From: UBA2040 sp041751955
GTDB lineage: Bacteria > Bacteroidota > Bacteroidia > Flavobacteriales_D > Crocinitomicaceae
DNA length: 64,000 nucleotides
Assembly: GCA_041751955.1 (NCBI GenBank)
Contig: JBGSIB010000030.1
Span: 1 to 64,000 of the forward strand
Direction of reading: 5' to 3'
Shown: positions 9,782-18,471 of the stretch, piece after piece
Numbering within the stretch: position 1 is the stretch's first letter
Layout: every line of letters starts with the position of its first letter
Program-made: the position numbers and the translations under genes
The notes under the pieces: model-generated
Seen by the model: the letters and a program-made list of their open reading frames with translations, nothing else
What the model was told of the DNA's origin: nothing
Databases searched by the model: none

Positions 9782-10135
9782 TCAGGCCTTTAAAGACAAC
9801 ATCCAAATACATCCAACCCCAGCCAAAACAGAAACCATCAAATAAAGCATTGCTTGCATCCAATTGCCGTTTTGCATTAAAAGCACAAGCTCATGACTGA
9901 ATGTAGAAAAAGTGCTAAATCCACCGCAAAAGCCAACGACTAAAAAATAGGGCAGCCATTCTTGATTTGTTTTGGGCATTTGGTAAATGGCAAAAGCTAA
10001 AATTAAACTGGCCAATATGTTAGACAGTAAGGTGCCATAAGGAAAATTCTCCGAAACAGAAGAAAAAAGACGTGAAATACCAAAACGACTAACGCTTCCT
10101 AAACCTCCGCCGATGAAAATGTAGAAATAAATCAA
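9782..10135 (-). CDS. crcB: Fluoride channel CrcB/Fluc
   Basis: A 117-aa, four-helix membrane protein that exports fluoride as a dual-topology dimer. Family motifs are GGGLGSVSRFGISR at the N-terminus, PYGTLLSNILAS, and the highly conserved GFCGGFSTFSTFSHE in helix 3. No ATG fits: the frame begins with TTG at 10135, immediately before IYFYIFIGGG, so the start codon is probably TTG. I saw no fluoride-riboswitch-like structure in the 36 bases to the next gene. It is preceded by an unrelated secreted-protein gene. Confidence 0.93.
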   Translation of the reverse strand: MIYFYIFIGGGLGSVSRFGISRLFSSVSENFPYGTLLSNILASLILAFAIYQMPKTNQEWLPYFLVVGFCGGFSTFSTFSHELVLLMQNGNWMQAMLYLMVSVLAGVGCIWMLSLKA

Positions 10136-10171
10136 AGTATACTTTTAAGACAAAAATAACCAATAGATACT

Positions 10172-10939
10172 TTAAAATCTACAACTTAAACCTAAACCCA
10201 GTTGAAAATAATGAAAATGATAAAGATTACCTGTTTTTCTGTCTTCACTGATTTGGCGATACTGAATACCATCCTTTTCATACGACATAATATTGAGAAC
10301 GCTATAGTCAAACCCAAGTTGGTACCGAGGTTCAAAATTCAAACTCATAAGAAAACTGAGATTCTTGTATATTTTGTATTCAAGTGCAGAATAAAAACCG
10401 AATACCAAATTCCCCTTTAACATGGGTTGAAATGTGTTAAAAGAAAAATAAACTGTGTCTTTTAATTCAAAAAAAGCATCATTTAAATTATAATCTTTTC
10501 TAGAATTCGAAATTGACGTTCTTGCTGTTAATCGGGTACCAAAATTCAAAACAAGTTTTTGTTTGAAATATTGAAATTCCTTCGATAAGGAAACATGTAA
10601 ATTGTTATAGAAGATGGTAAAGTTGTGGTTGTAAACTATATTATTTCCTTTGGGATGATCCCTGTAATAAGGAATTCCAAAATCCATTTTATCAGTAGTA
10701 ATTCCAAAATTTAAATTAATCATTAAACTCTTTATGATAGGGGATGAAAAATCAAACCGAGCGCCAATAATTTGGTTGAGTTTAAGATTTCCGTTTTCTC
10801 TTTCTTTAAATTCATTGGAAACCGAATTTTGCGTTTTATATACAAACGTCGGTAACAATGCAAAACTTCCAGAATAATTGGTTTGAGCCTTCGTAATAAA
10901 TGCCAAGAAACTCAAACTAACAAAGAGTATAATTTTCAT
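10172..10939 (-). CDS. Secreted outer-membrane-barrel-like protein, unrecognised
   Basis: The 255-aa protein starts with a clean signal peptide (residues 1-18, ending TKAQ). The rest alternates polar and aromatic residues in short strand-like stretches, ending FQLGLGLSCRF with a terminal Phe. This is the pattern of a Bacteroidota outer-membrane beta-barrel. No named family was recognised. It is the last of three minus-strand genes with 6-8 base gaps, so it is probably co-transcribed with the neighbour of similar design and the PKD protein upstream. Function unknown. Confidence 0.72.
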   Translation of the reverse strand: MKIILFVSLSFLAFITKAQTNYSGSFALLPTFVYKTQNSVSNEFKERENGNLKLNQIIGARFDFSSPIIKSLMINLNFGITTDKMDFGIPYYRDHPKGNNIVYNHNFTIFYNNLHVSLSKEFQYFKQKLVLNFGTRLTARTSISNSRKDYNLNDAFFELKDTVYFSFNTFQPMLKGNLVFGFYSALEYKIYKNLSFLMSLNFEPRYQLGFDYSVLNIMSYEKDGIQYRQISEDRKTGNLYHFHYFQLGLGLSCRF

Positions 10940-10947
10940 TTTTCACT

Positions 10948-11739
10948 TTATAATTTAAAATTACATCCTATACCAAAATTGAAAAATTTGGACTGAATCA
11001 CGAAATCTGCCATATCAGAAGTTGTTGACCAGAATAGAGTTGAAGAATTTGGATCTGGATTTTTAATGTAATTTGTGAAGTTGAATTCATAGTAGGTTCG
11101 GAATTGCTGTACTAAATTTAAATTCAAATAAACAGCCATTTTATTTGTTAGTTGATAGTTCAAATTCACATTAGCGGAACCTGCAATTTTGTGATTGTAA
11201 GATGAAAAATCTAAGCGAACGATGTAGTCATAATCAAAAGAATCTATTTTTTCGAGATTTGGATTTCTATTTGTTCTTAGCTCAATAAATTCGTCCCTAT
11301 AATTTCGATAATTCGCTTCAATACCCACATCCATGCTAAGTTTATTTTTCATTAAAACAAATCTTTTTCCAAAGCCCATATTGAAGTTATTCATTTGATT
11401 CGTCATGGTCAAATCAGAGAATGGAATATCCGCAGAACCATTATAATTCTGCGGATAAAGTTGAGTCTTATATACTAGCCATCTTTTTTGAAAGCCAAAT
11501 TCTCCATAAAAATTGTATTTACTTATAAATCTTCTTATACCCAAATATCCAAAATTGTTCGACGAACATTTTAGGTTTACACCAGAAAATTCTGAATAAG
11601 ATTCATAATTACTAGAAGTACCAACAAATCTATTCTTCATGCCACTTGAGACAGAGAAACCAGTGATTAACTCATATTTCTCTTGTGAAAAAACGAATCC
11701 CGATGAAAAAAAAATAAATATGAGGAAAACTCTTTTCAT
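10948..11739 (-). CDS. Secreted barrel-like protein, unrecognised
   Basis: A 263-aa protein with signal peptide MKRVFLIFIFFSSGFVFSQ. The mature part has many Tyr, Phe and Asn residues in repeated strand-like segments (NFGYLGIRRF, YNFYGEFGFQKRW, NVNLNYQLTNKMAVYLNLNL). It resembles an outer-membrane porin-like barrel, and its C-terminus reads FFNFGIGCNFKL. It sits 8 bases before the next barrel-like gene and 6 bases after the PKD-domain gene. The three may act together at the cell surface. No function is claimed. Confidence 0.72.
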   Translation of the reverse strand: MKRVFLIFIFFSSGFVFSQEKYELITGFSVSSGMKNRFVGTSSNYESYSEFSGVNLKCSSNNFGYLGIRRFISKYNFYGEFGFQKRWLVYKTQLYPQNYNGSADIPFSDLTMTNQMNNFNMGFGKRFVLMKNKLSMDVGIEANYRNYRDEFIELRTNRNPNLEKIDSFDYDYIVRLDFSSYNHKIAGSANVNLNYQLTNKMAVYLNLNLVQQFRTYYEFNFTNYIKNPDPNSSTLFWSTTSDMADFVIQSKFFNFGIGCNFKL

Positions 11740-11745
11740 TTTCTC

Positions 11746-13379
11746 TTATTGACAAGGATTTAAAATAATTGAAGTAATGGCAACTGAATTGTTCCTTTCA
11801 TATTGATTATCAGAGTAGGTATCCTCCGCACCAACGTCGTATTTTCTCCACCATTTATATATAACGGCTTGAATATGTTTTTTGTATTTGACTCCATCAG
11901 CTTCGTTATCGCTTTCAATTTGAGTACAATCATCATTTCTCATAACTACCCAAACTTTACACCAAATATTACCTTCCTGCTTAGCAAAATTTCCGTTGTT
12001 CTTGATTTTCCATGCTTCTGTAAATGTTCCAGTGCATTTATATACTGCCCAATTATTATCCATGAATCTGCTACCATAAAACTCGTATATTCATTTGGAA
12101 TATGCACTAAATCTGCTTGTGGATGTACTTCAAGTTCAGAACATGCCGAATTTACTAGTACAGTTTTAGAATTTGAACCATTCTCTTGAACCATAGGCTC
12201 AATTGGATCAATTTCCGGCCGATAACTAATTTTGTAAGATATGGTGTACGATCCTGTATCCTGATAGGTGTGCGTTCTTGATTCGGATGCAGATCCATTG
12301 TCACCAACAACCGAGTTCAAAATTGACCCAAATACTATAACACTTGAATCACCATCACCCCAATAAATGGTACCCTCTGCCTCAAAATTTCCTTGTTCCA
12401 ATAGTTCCAATGAATCACAAGTTCTGTTAATAGTTATACTCGCAGTTTTACTATAGACTGAGCAATTCACATTATTAGTTCCCAAGCCATGTGAATAAAT
12501 TACGTACAAATCCCCTCCCTGATTATTTTGACCAATGATATGTAGCCCTTTGGTTTTAATAAAATCAACTTTCTTGGAGCCAATGTAATAGTCATAATTT
12601 GAATTCAATCCATCCATTCCAATAAAATCTTCCAGTCGAATATCTCGTTTTTCAATTAACATATCTGCTCTGCTTCTGGGTATTACGATTGAAATACCAC
12701 CTTCGTTGATAACCCCTGCATTGTCAATTAAGGTGTGTATTTCATTTCCGATTCCAACCTCCGAATACTGATTAACTATTGATTTAATAATCATATCACC
12801 AAAGTAATCTTTTTCCATTAATTGTTCAAATTGAAGAGGTGTAATTTCGCCTGAATTTGAAGGAAACTCATCTTCAATCATTTTATTGAACGAGGTAAAT
12901 CCAGAAAATTGCTCCTCAAACACCATTAACAGATCCCACATTTCTTCATATGGTGAGCTTGCAAAATCTGTCAGTATGTTATAAAATTCGTCAAAGTGCT
13001 CTTCACCAGAAAAAAATAATATTTCATTCTCCAATATTGGCATACCATAAACGGATGTTAGAGGTAAAGTGAACAAATCTGTCTGCAAGGCTGTTGCGTA
13101 AACTCCAATCTGTATATCCTCTGCGGTAACATAGGCATTGTATTGTGTATTTTGAATTGGATCTACAATGATCTCGACTTCTTTGTCAATAAACAAGAGC
13201 CCCTGATTATACGCTGCCGTTTTATAAAAAACATTCTCGGATTCCACGTAAATGTATGCGTAATCCATAGAACCAACATTGAGTATAGAATAGGTAACAC
13301 CTTGTAAATTCTGACTAAAACTTAGGCTGGAAAAAAAGAGTGTAAAAAAAAGTAGTAATCCATTGATTTTCTTTTTCAT
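11746..13379 (-). pseudogene. Secreted PKD-domain protein split by a frameshift
   Basis: From the ATG at 13379 an open frame codes for a signal peptide (1-22, ending SFSQ), a long unrecognised domain and a PKD-like fold (GTIYWGDGDSS ... THTYQDTGSYTISYKIS). After EYTSF near 12080 this frame loses sense and stops at 11946. The neighbouring frame continues sensibly as FYGSRFMDNNWAVYKCTG and runs to a stop at 11746. One extra A in the A run at 12078-12081 (+ strand) would join them into about 544 aa. I therefore treat 11746-13379 as one gene with a one-base deletion. It may be real inactivation or a sequencing error. It heads the operon with the two barrel-like proteins. Confidence 0.7.
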
Positions 13380-13452
13380 AATGTAAATTTTAAAAAGTTA
13401 TTAATTTGTTTAAATAAGTAGCTACATCTTTTTCATGAAGTAACATCCGAAA

Positions 13453-13460
13453 TTACTTTT
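13453..13460. repeat. Left 8-bp target site duplication of the IS
   Basis: The octamer TTACTTTT lies directly before the left end of the IS and is repeated exactly after the right end. IS1595-family elements are known to make 8-bp duplications. Confidence 0.93.
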
Positions 13461-13486
13461 CGCACTTATCCCTAAGATTATTTTTA
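13461..13486 (+). repeat. IS left terminal inverted repeat
   Basis: This 26-base end begins CGCACTTATCCCTAAG. It is an exact reverse complement of 15033-15058; the match ends at the 27th base. Confidence 0.95.
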
Positions 13487-13516
13487 ATTTAAAGCAAACA
13501 CACTAAAACATTAACG

Positions 13517-14482
13517 ATGGGAGTAAATTTAATAGAACTTCATAAGAATTACAATACTCAAGCAAAATGCTTGGTTTTATTGAAGAAATTACGCTGGGGT
13601 AAAACTGTAACCTGCACAAATTGTGCAAGTAAGGAAGTTCGTGCGGTTGAAAGTCAATCAGAACGGTACATTTGCAAAGATTGTAAAACGCAGTTTTCCA
13701 TTTTTACGGACACTATTTTTGAGGGAACATTGCTACCATTGCCGAAATGGTTTCTGCTTATTGGGATTATGCTGAACGCAAAATCAGGGATTTCAGCCAA
13801 GGAAATCGAAAGAAATTTAGGCATGACGTACAAAACTGCATACTACGCTTGTATGCGTGTACGTGTTGGAATGCTTATGCCTGAATCGCAATTGAATGGA
13901 ATGATTGAAATGGATGAAAGCTATTTTGGCGGTAAGGCACGCAAAAAAAACAAGAAAATTCTTGATAATGAACCGTCTATTTCAACGGCTACAAATAAAC
14001 GTGGTAGAGGTACAAATAAGGTTTCGGTCGTTGGGATGGTGCAACGCAAAGGCAATGTGAAAACGAAAGTGATTGAGAAGCTTTCGAAACGGAATCTTTT
14101 GACAATGCTAAAGGAAAATGCGAAGCAAGACAACTCTATTCTTATCACTGATGGATTCAGGTCATACAATGAATTGGAAACGTACATCGACCGATTGACG
14201 GTTAATCACAGCAAAGAATTTAGTAAAGGTGTTGTTCACATAAATACGATTGAAGGTTTTTGGTCGTATGTGAAAAACGGAATAAAAGGAAGTTACAAAG
14301 CGGTAAGTAAGAAGTATTTACCGTTGTATTTAATTGAGTTCGAATGGAAGTTTAATAACCGAAATTTCCGTGGTAACGAACTTGAAAAATTCCTTAAAAA
14401 CGGCTTATTCCAAGAGAAAGAATTGGAGTATTACAAGGCTAAAACAAGTAATCAAGTAAAGGAGATAAGTTATGGAAAGTAA
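13517..14482 (+). CDS. IS1595-family transposase
   Basis: The 321-aa protein has the layout of IS1595 transposases. An N-terminal zinc ribbon comes first (CTNCASKEVRAV ... YICKDCKTQF, residues about 34-64). A helix-turn-helix region follows (SGISAKEIERNLGMTYKTAYYA cut at about 90-112), then the DDE-type core with MDESYFGGKARKKN, ILITDGFRSYNEL and HINTIEGFWSYVKNGIKG. The catalytic acidic residues appear intact, so the protein should be active. The length is normal. It starts 31 bases inside the inverted repeat, with no upstream ORF in the element. Confidence 0.94.
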   Translation: MGVNLIELHKNYNTQAKCLVLLKKLRWGKTVTCTNCASKEVRAVESQSERYICKDCKTQFSIFTDTIFEGTLLPLPKWFLLIGIMLNAKSGISAKEIERNLGMTYKTAYYACMRVRVGMLMPESQLNGMIEMDESYFGGKARKKNKKILDNEPSISTATNKRGRGTNKVSVVGMVQRKGNVKTKVIEKLSKRNLLTMLKENAKQDNSILITDGFRSYNELETYIDRLTVNHSKEFSKGVVHINTIEGFWSYVKNGIKGSYKAVSKKYLPLYLIEFEWKFNNRNFRGNELEKFLKNGLFQEKELEYYKAKTSNQVKEISYGK

Positions 14483-14750
14483 TAGAATAACTGTATCAGG
14501 GTTCTTTATATCGGCTTTTTTTGTTTTACACAAGAAAAATCCAAATGAGTTCTATTCAGTTCAAAGTTTTTATGAAGCATTTAATCATCGCTCAATTACC
14601 CCAATAATTATTTCTAAAGAAGAGTGTGCAGAAATTTTAGAACGATTAAGCATTGCTTTTATATTGCGTAAATCAAATGATTCAATAGCCAAGTATCGTT
14701 TATGTCATCACTTTTTAGAAGGAAATAGAACAAGCTTAATCAATGTTTAG
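14472..14750 (+). CDS. Small IS passenger protein, unrecognised
   Basis: A 92-aa ORF whose ATG overlaps the transposase stop by 11 bases, behind a strong ribosome site (AAGGAGATAAGTT directly before ATG). The coupling suggests it is translated with the transposase. The sequence is mixed and soluble-looking (FYSVQSFYEAFNHRSITPI, ECAEILERLSIAFILR), perhaps a small winged-helix-like or accessory protein, but I recognise no family. Confidence 0.68.
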   Translation: MESNRITVSGFFISAFFVLHKKNPNEFYSVQSFYEAFNHRSITPIIISKEECAEILERLSIAFILRKSNDSIAKYRLCHHFLEGNRTSLINV

Positions 14751-14999
14751 AACAATTGTATATTCTTTGTCTGTTGAAACAAATTCAAATCCAACAGAAC
14801 CAAATTTTGAAATGTCTAGTTCAAAATCAATGGCAGTATTAAAAATTGAATTTGATAGAGTTGTTCCATTTGCATCAAATAGGTTTATTTTTAATCCGAC
14901 TATTGATGAAGGAAACCCATTAAATTTTAACAACTTATTGCCATTAAAAAATGATTGTTCGTCAGTTATTTTTTGGGTTGGTGAGATTATAAATTTCAT
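14736..14999 (-). CDS. Possible convergent IS passenger protein
   Basis: An 87-aa frame on the minus strand inside the right end of the IS. The composition is protein-like, with alternating strand-like segments (VGLKINLFDANGTTL, AIDFELDISKFGSVGFEF). Its C-terminal codons overlap the small plus-strand ORF by 15 bases. A TATTTTTG box on the minus strand (15024-15031) lies about 25 bases before the start and matches the Bacteroidota -7 element. A plus-strand frame covers the same bases but reads less like protein. Function unknown. Confidence 0.5.
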   Translation of the reverse strand: MKFIISPTQKITDEQSFFNGNKLLKFNGFPSSIVGLKINLFDANGTTLSNSIFNTAIDFELDISKFGSVGFEFVSTDKEYTIVLNID

Positions 15000-15032
15000 A
15001 TTAACGTTTTAAAAAATGAAAATCAAAAATAG

Positions 15033-15058
15033 TAAAAATAATCTTAGGGATAAGTGCG
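15033..15058 (-). repeat. IS right terminal inverted repeat
   Basis: Exact reverse complement of 13461-13486, ending at the right target duplication. Confidence 0.95.
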
Positions 15059-15066
15059 TTACTTTT
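15059..15066. repeat. Right 8-bp target site duplication of the IS
   Basis: TTACTTTT, identical to the octamer at 13453-13460. Confidence 0.93.
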
Positions 15067-15127
15067 TCTAATTCTCATGAAATCAAGAATAAATGCATAA
15101 TTTAGACATCTCAAACATAAATTATAC

Positions 15128-15487
15128 ATGACAAACATTGAACTTGGTGAAAAAATCAGAAAAATCCGCGAATTAAAAGGTTTAACTCAGCAAAACATTG
15201 CTGATCAAATAAAAACCACTCAAAAACATTTGAGTAGAATTGAAAATGGTCAAACTTCCCCAACTTTCGAGATGTTAGTTAGCATTACGAAATGTCTGGA
15301 AATAAGTTTGAACGAACTGTTAAGTTTTAATGACCAACTTATTTTTAACAACTACGCATATAATCAGGGGAAATTCATCGCATACAACAATACGGAGATT
15401 CAATTCATTGAAAAATTGTATAAACAATTACTTTCGGAAAAGGATAATGTAATTAGTCTTCTAAAGGCTCAAACTACTTTTAAATAG
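15128..15487 (+). CDS. XRE-family transcriptional regulator
   Basis: A 119-aa protein with an N-terminal Cro/C1-type helix-turn-helix (residues about 6-60: GEKIRKIRELKGLTQQNIAD ... KHLSRIENGQTSPTFEML) and a C-terminal tail that may be a coiled coil (IQFIEKLYKQLLSEKDNVIS). It is divergent from the PKD/barrel operon, now separated from it by the IS. It could have regulated that operon before the insertion. This is inference from position only. Confidence 0.87.
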   Translation: MTNIELGEKIRKIRELKGLTQQNIADQIKTTQKHLSRIENGQTSPTFEMLVSITKCLEISLNELLSFNDQLIFNNYAYNQGKFIAYNNTEIQFIEKLYKQLLSEKDNVISLLKAQTTFK

Positions 15488-15538
15488 CAATTGTATTTTC
15501 TTAAAATCATTTATTACAAAAAGTTTAATGACATAGGT

Positions 15539-16222
15539 TTAACTTTTAATTTTCAACCAAAATTTACTTAGCCGCAATTTGACTTTTGAAATTAAATTTC
15601 TTCCTTTGAACCTCAGCCGAATAAAAAGATCGTTCAAATAATCAAGATGTTTTGGCATTTCCAAATATACAAAACGATACACCAACCAACTGATGAACAT
15701 TCCCCAAATAGCACCACCAATGATATCGGAAAGATAATGGACACCCAAATAAATTCTGCTAAACGATACAAGTACAGCGGCAAACAACATTGTGTATACG
15801 AACCATCGTTTACTGTTCCAAAAAAGAACTACGACCCATGAAAAAATGGCAAAAAAGTTGGATGCATGGTTAGAAATGAATCCGTACTGTCCACCTAAAT
15901 ACTTCTCTTTTGCTGAAATTTGATAAAAATGCAAATGTTCGTTTAACAACAAATTATGCGAAGGTCGATATCGTTGAAAGCCTTCTTTGATCAGCTGAGC
16001 GGCCGTTAAATCTGCTAATCCAATGGAAGCCAAAGCGCAACATATAAAAATGATGAACGGCTTTCTTTCTAATTTTTTAAAGGCGAGGTAAATGAAAAGT
16101 AACCAAAGCGGAAACCAAGTCAGTTTTCCTGAGACAATCCACATGAAATGATCCAACCATGGCTGATTCCAGCCGTTGACCATCAACACAATGGCTCTAT
16201 CCCAAGCTTCAAGCGTTTCCAT
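15539..16222 (-). CDS. PAP2-family membrane phosphatase
   Basis: A 227-aa membrane protein with the three-part acid phosphatase signature: KEGFQRYRP (KxxxxxxRP, residues about 78-86), SNHASNFF in the place of PSGH, and SRIYLGVHYLSD (SRxxxxxHxxxD, about 155-166). About five membrane helices are visible. Members dephosphorylate lipid phosphates such as undecaprenyl pyrophosphate or phosphatidic acid. The start overlaps the obgE stop (TAATG), so they are co-expressed. The substrate is not determined by sequence. Confidence 0.88.
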   Translation of the reverse strand: METLEAWDRAIVLMVNGWNQPWLDHFMWIVSGKLTWFPLWLLFIYLAFKKLERKPFIIFICCALASIGLADLTAAQLIKEGFQRYRPSHNLLLNEHLHFYQISAKEKYLGGQYGFISNHASNFFAIFSWVVVLFWNSKRWFVYTMLFAAVLVSFSRIYLGVHYLSDIIGGAIWGMFISWLVYRFVYLEMPKHLDYLNDLFIRLRFKGRNLISKVKLRLSKFWLKIKS

Positions 16223-17214
16223 TAATCTTGCAATTCCTTCCAGATTATATCTTTCAATTCAGTGATTCCTTGTTCAGCAACGGACGAAATAAAGATACAA
16301 GGGATTTTCTTTGGTAAATCTTTCTTAATATCTGCTTTCAATTCATCATCCAACATATCTGATTTTGTGATAGCCAATATTCTGTTTTTCAGCAACATTT
16401 CACTGTTGTACTGTTTCAATTCATTCAGTAAAACCTTGTATTCTTTGTGGATATCATCGCTATCCGCAGGTACCATGAAAAGCAATAAGGAATTACGTTC
16501 AATATGGCGTAAGAAACGCAAACCTAGACCTTTTCCTTCGTGAGCACCTTCAATGATTCCCGGAATATCTGCCATGATAAAGCTTCGTCCATCTCGATAA
16601 TCTACGATTCCTAAATTCGGTCGCAATGTCGTGAATGGGTAATTGGCTATTTCTGGTTTCGCAGCTGAAACTACTGAGAGTAACGTACTTTTTCCGGCAT
16701 TTGGAAAGCCAACAAGACCAACATCTGCCAAAACTTTCAATTCCAAAACGCACCAAGCTTCTTGACCTAATTCTCCAGGTTGAGCATATCTTGGTGTTTG
16801 ATTGGTAGACGATTTGAAATTGTTGTTTCCCATTCCACCGCGACCACCAGGCATTAAGATTACTTCTTGTTTATCTTCTGTGATTTCAAAAAGAGAATCA
16901 CCTGTTTCGTGATCTTTGGCAATGGTCCCAATTGGAACATCAATATAAACATCAGCCCCTTGTCCGCCTGTTTTCAAATTCCCAGCACCGTGCTTTCCAT
17001 GAACAGCCTTGAAATGTTTATTGTATTTCAAATGCAGAAGTGTCCACATTTGCGTATTTCCTCGCAAAATAATATGGCCACCGCGACCACCATCTCCACC
17101 ATCAGGACCTCCTTGAGTGATATATTTTTCACGACGAAAATGGGTAGAACCGCCTCCGCCATTTCCTGATTTGCAATGTATTTTTACGTAATCGACAAAA
17201 TTATCGGATGCCAT
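16222..17214 (-). CDS. obgE: Obg family GTPase (ribosome assembly)
   Basis: The 330-aa protein has the glycine-rich Obg fold (residues 1-158; GNGGGGSTHFRREKY, GGPDGGDGGRGG) followed by the G domain: G1 GFPNAGKST, DIPGIIEGAHEGKGLG with G3, NxxD-like TKSD and SSVAEQG. It lacks a long C-terminal extension, as in many Bacteroidota. It is essential for late 50S assembly and stress signalling. It lies 21 bases after the hpt-adk fusion and overlaps the PAP2 gene, forming an operon. Confidence 0.95.
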   Translation of the reverse strand: MASDNFVDYVKIHCKSGNGGGGSTHFRREKYITQGGPDGGDGGRGGHIILRGNTQMWTLLHLKYNKHFKAVHGKHGAGNLKTGGQGADVYIDVPIGTIAKDHETGDSLFEITEDKQEVILMPGGRGGMGNNNFKSSTNQTPRYAQPGELGQEAWCVLELKVLADVGLVGFPNAGKSTLLSVVSAAKPEIANYPFTTLRPNLGIVDYRDGRSFIMADIPGIIEGAHEGKGLGLRFLRHIERNSLLLFMVPADSDDIHKEYKVLLNELKQYNSEMLLKNRILAITKSDMLDDELKADIKKDLPKKIPCIFISSVAEQGITELKDIIWKELQD

Positions 17215-17235
17215 CAGGTATGTTTTTAAATGAAA

Positions 17236-18357
17236 TTAAAGATTGTCAATCGCTGTAAACAAAAGACTTGTAATGGTGTCAATAGAACCTAATCCATTGA
17301 TACCAATGTATTTATTTTGCGCTTGGTAATAAACTTTTACAGGCTCCGTTTCGGCGCGGTAAACGTTAATTCTGTTTTGAATGATTGCTGGATCCGCATC
17401 ATCAGGACGACCGCTAGTTTCAGCACGCTTCATCAAACGAGTTTTCAACTCATCTTCTTCAACTTCCAAAGCCAACATGACCGTAATCGTCGAATTCAAT
17501 TCAGCCAAAAGTTCGTCCAAAGCTTTCGCTTGGTCATTGGTTCTTGGAAAACCGTCGAAAATGAATCCTTTGCTATCCTTATCTTCCAAAACCTTCGCTT
17601 TCAACATTTTAATTGTTACCTCATCCGGAACCAAATGTCCTTTAGCCATGTAACTTTTAGCAAGTTGACCCAATTCTGTATTGTTGCTAATGTTGTATCG
17701 AAAAATATCGCCCGTGGACAAGTGCGACAAACCGTATTTTTCAATCAAACGCTCAGATTGAGTTCCTTTTCCAGCCCCTGGAGGGCCGAAGAGTACAATA
17801 TTCAGCATATTTCGTGTTGAGGAATTCTCCTCTTTTAATTGATAAATTTCTCCTAGATTTCTTCCCAATTCGTCATAATCCAAACCATATCCGACCACAA
17901 ATCTATTTGGAATCGAGAATCCTATAAATTTAGGAATTTCTTTTTCTTTGAAGGCATCTGGCTTAAATAAAAGTGTGCAAGTTTCAATGGAAGCAGGTTC
18001 TTCAGTCCACATCAGCTTTTTCACCTTCTCAATGGTAATTCCTGTGTCCACAATGTCTTCTAGAATGACTACATGCTTATCTTTAATATCAGTTGTCAAA
18101 CCAATGATCTCATCCACACGGCCTGTTGTATTCATTCCTGAATAAGATGAGACCTTGATGAAACTAATCGCACTAGGTAGTGTAATCTCCTTAAATAAAT
18201 CAGACGCAAACATAAACGAGCCATTCAAAATAGCGATGAAAATCACATCTTTTCCAGCATATTCCTCATTCAAAATATTGGCTAAAGAGGAAACTTCACG
18301 CTTAATTTCGTCGGCCTTTATGAAAGGAACAAAATGTTTATCTCGAATTTGAATCAC
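17236..18357 (-). CDS. Hypoxanthine phosphoribosyltransferase - adenylate kinase fusion
   Basis: One 373-aa frame holds two whole enzymes. Residues 1-178 are a purine phosphoribosyltransferase with the PRPP loop VVILEDIVDTGITIEK and IGFSIPNRFVVGYGLDYDE. Residues 184-373 are an adenylate kinase: P-loop GPPGAGKGTQ, LSTGDIFRYNI, GFPRTNDQAKALD and a short lid (RAETSGRPDD). The linker is about ten residues (EENSSTRN) with no stop. An internal ATG at the start of LNIVLFGPPG could also give free adenylate kinase; a GAGGAG lies about 18 bases before it, rather far. The fusion joins purine salvage to adenylate balance. Confidence 0.92.
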   Translation of the reverse strand: MIQIRDKHFVPFIKADEIKREVSSLANILNEEYAGKDVIFIAILNGSFMFASDLFKEITLPSAISFIKVSSYSGMNTTGRVDEIIGLTTDIKDKHVVILEDIVDTGITIEKVKKLMWTEEPASIETCTLLFKPDAFKEKEIPKFIGFSIPNRFVVGYGLDYDELGRNLGEIYQLKEENSSTRNMLNIVLFGPPGAGKGTQSERLIEKYGLSHLSTGDIFRYNISNNTELGQLAKSYMAKGHLVPDEVTIKMLKAKVLEDKDSKGFIFDGFPRTNDQAKALDELLAELNSTITVMLALEVEEDELKTRLMKRAETSGRPDDADPAIIQNRINVYRAETEPVKVYYQAQNKYIGINGLGSIDTITSLLFTAIDNL

Positions 18358-18455
18358 GTTAACATTGAATTGGACGGCAAAATTAAGGAAAACTTAGCGA
18401 ATTTAGGCGAATTTCATTCAGTTTCTAACAAATAGAATTCACAAAAGAACTTTCC

Positions 18456-18463
18456 TATCTTTG
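18456..18463 (+). promoter_or_regulatory. purK -7 promoter box
   Basis: TATCTTTG matches the Bacteroidota TAnnTTTG element. It ends 8 bases before the purK ATG, implying a very short leader. No clear -33 TTG is seen. Confidence 0.6.
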
Positions 18464-18471
18464 CACTCGAT

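Larger units (their letters stand above)
13461..15058 (+). mobile_element. Complete IS1595-family insertion sequence, 1598 bp
   Basis: The element is bounded by perfect 26-bp terminal inverted repeats (13461-13486 and 15033-15058) and flanked by identical 8-bp target duplications. It holds a full-length transposase with an IS1595-type zinc ribbon and DDE-like core, a small overlapping ORF, and a short convergent ORF near the right end. Perfect ends and an exact target duplication suggest a recent insertion. It sits between the PKD gene (start 13379, minus) and the XRE regulator (start 15128, plus). Without it these divergent genes would be about 140 bases apart, so it may have changed their control. 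Confidence 0.95.

Noticed and set aside
10136..10171. Fluoride riboswitch before crcB
   Set aside because: The spacer is only 36 bases and shows no such structure.
14743..15012. Plus-strand frame in the right part of the IS
   Set aside because: The minus-strand frame covering the same bases is more protein-like and has a promoter-like box; the plus frame has weak composition and no ribosome site.
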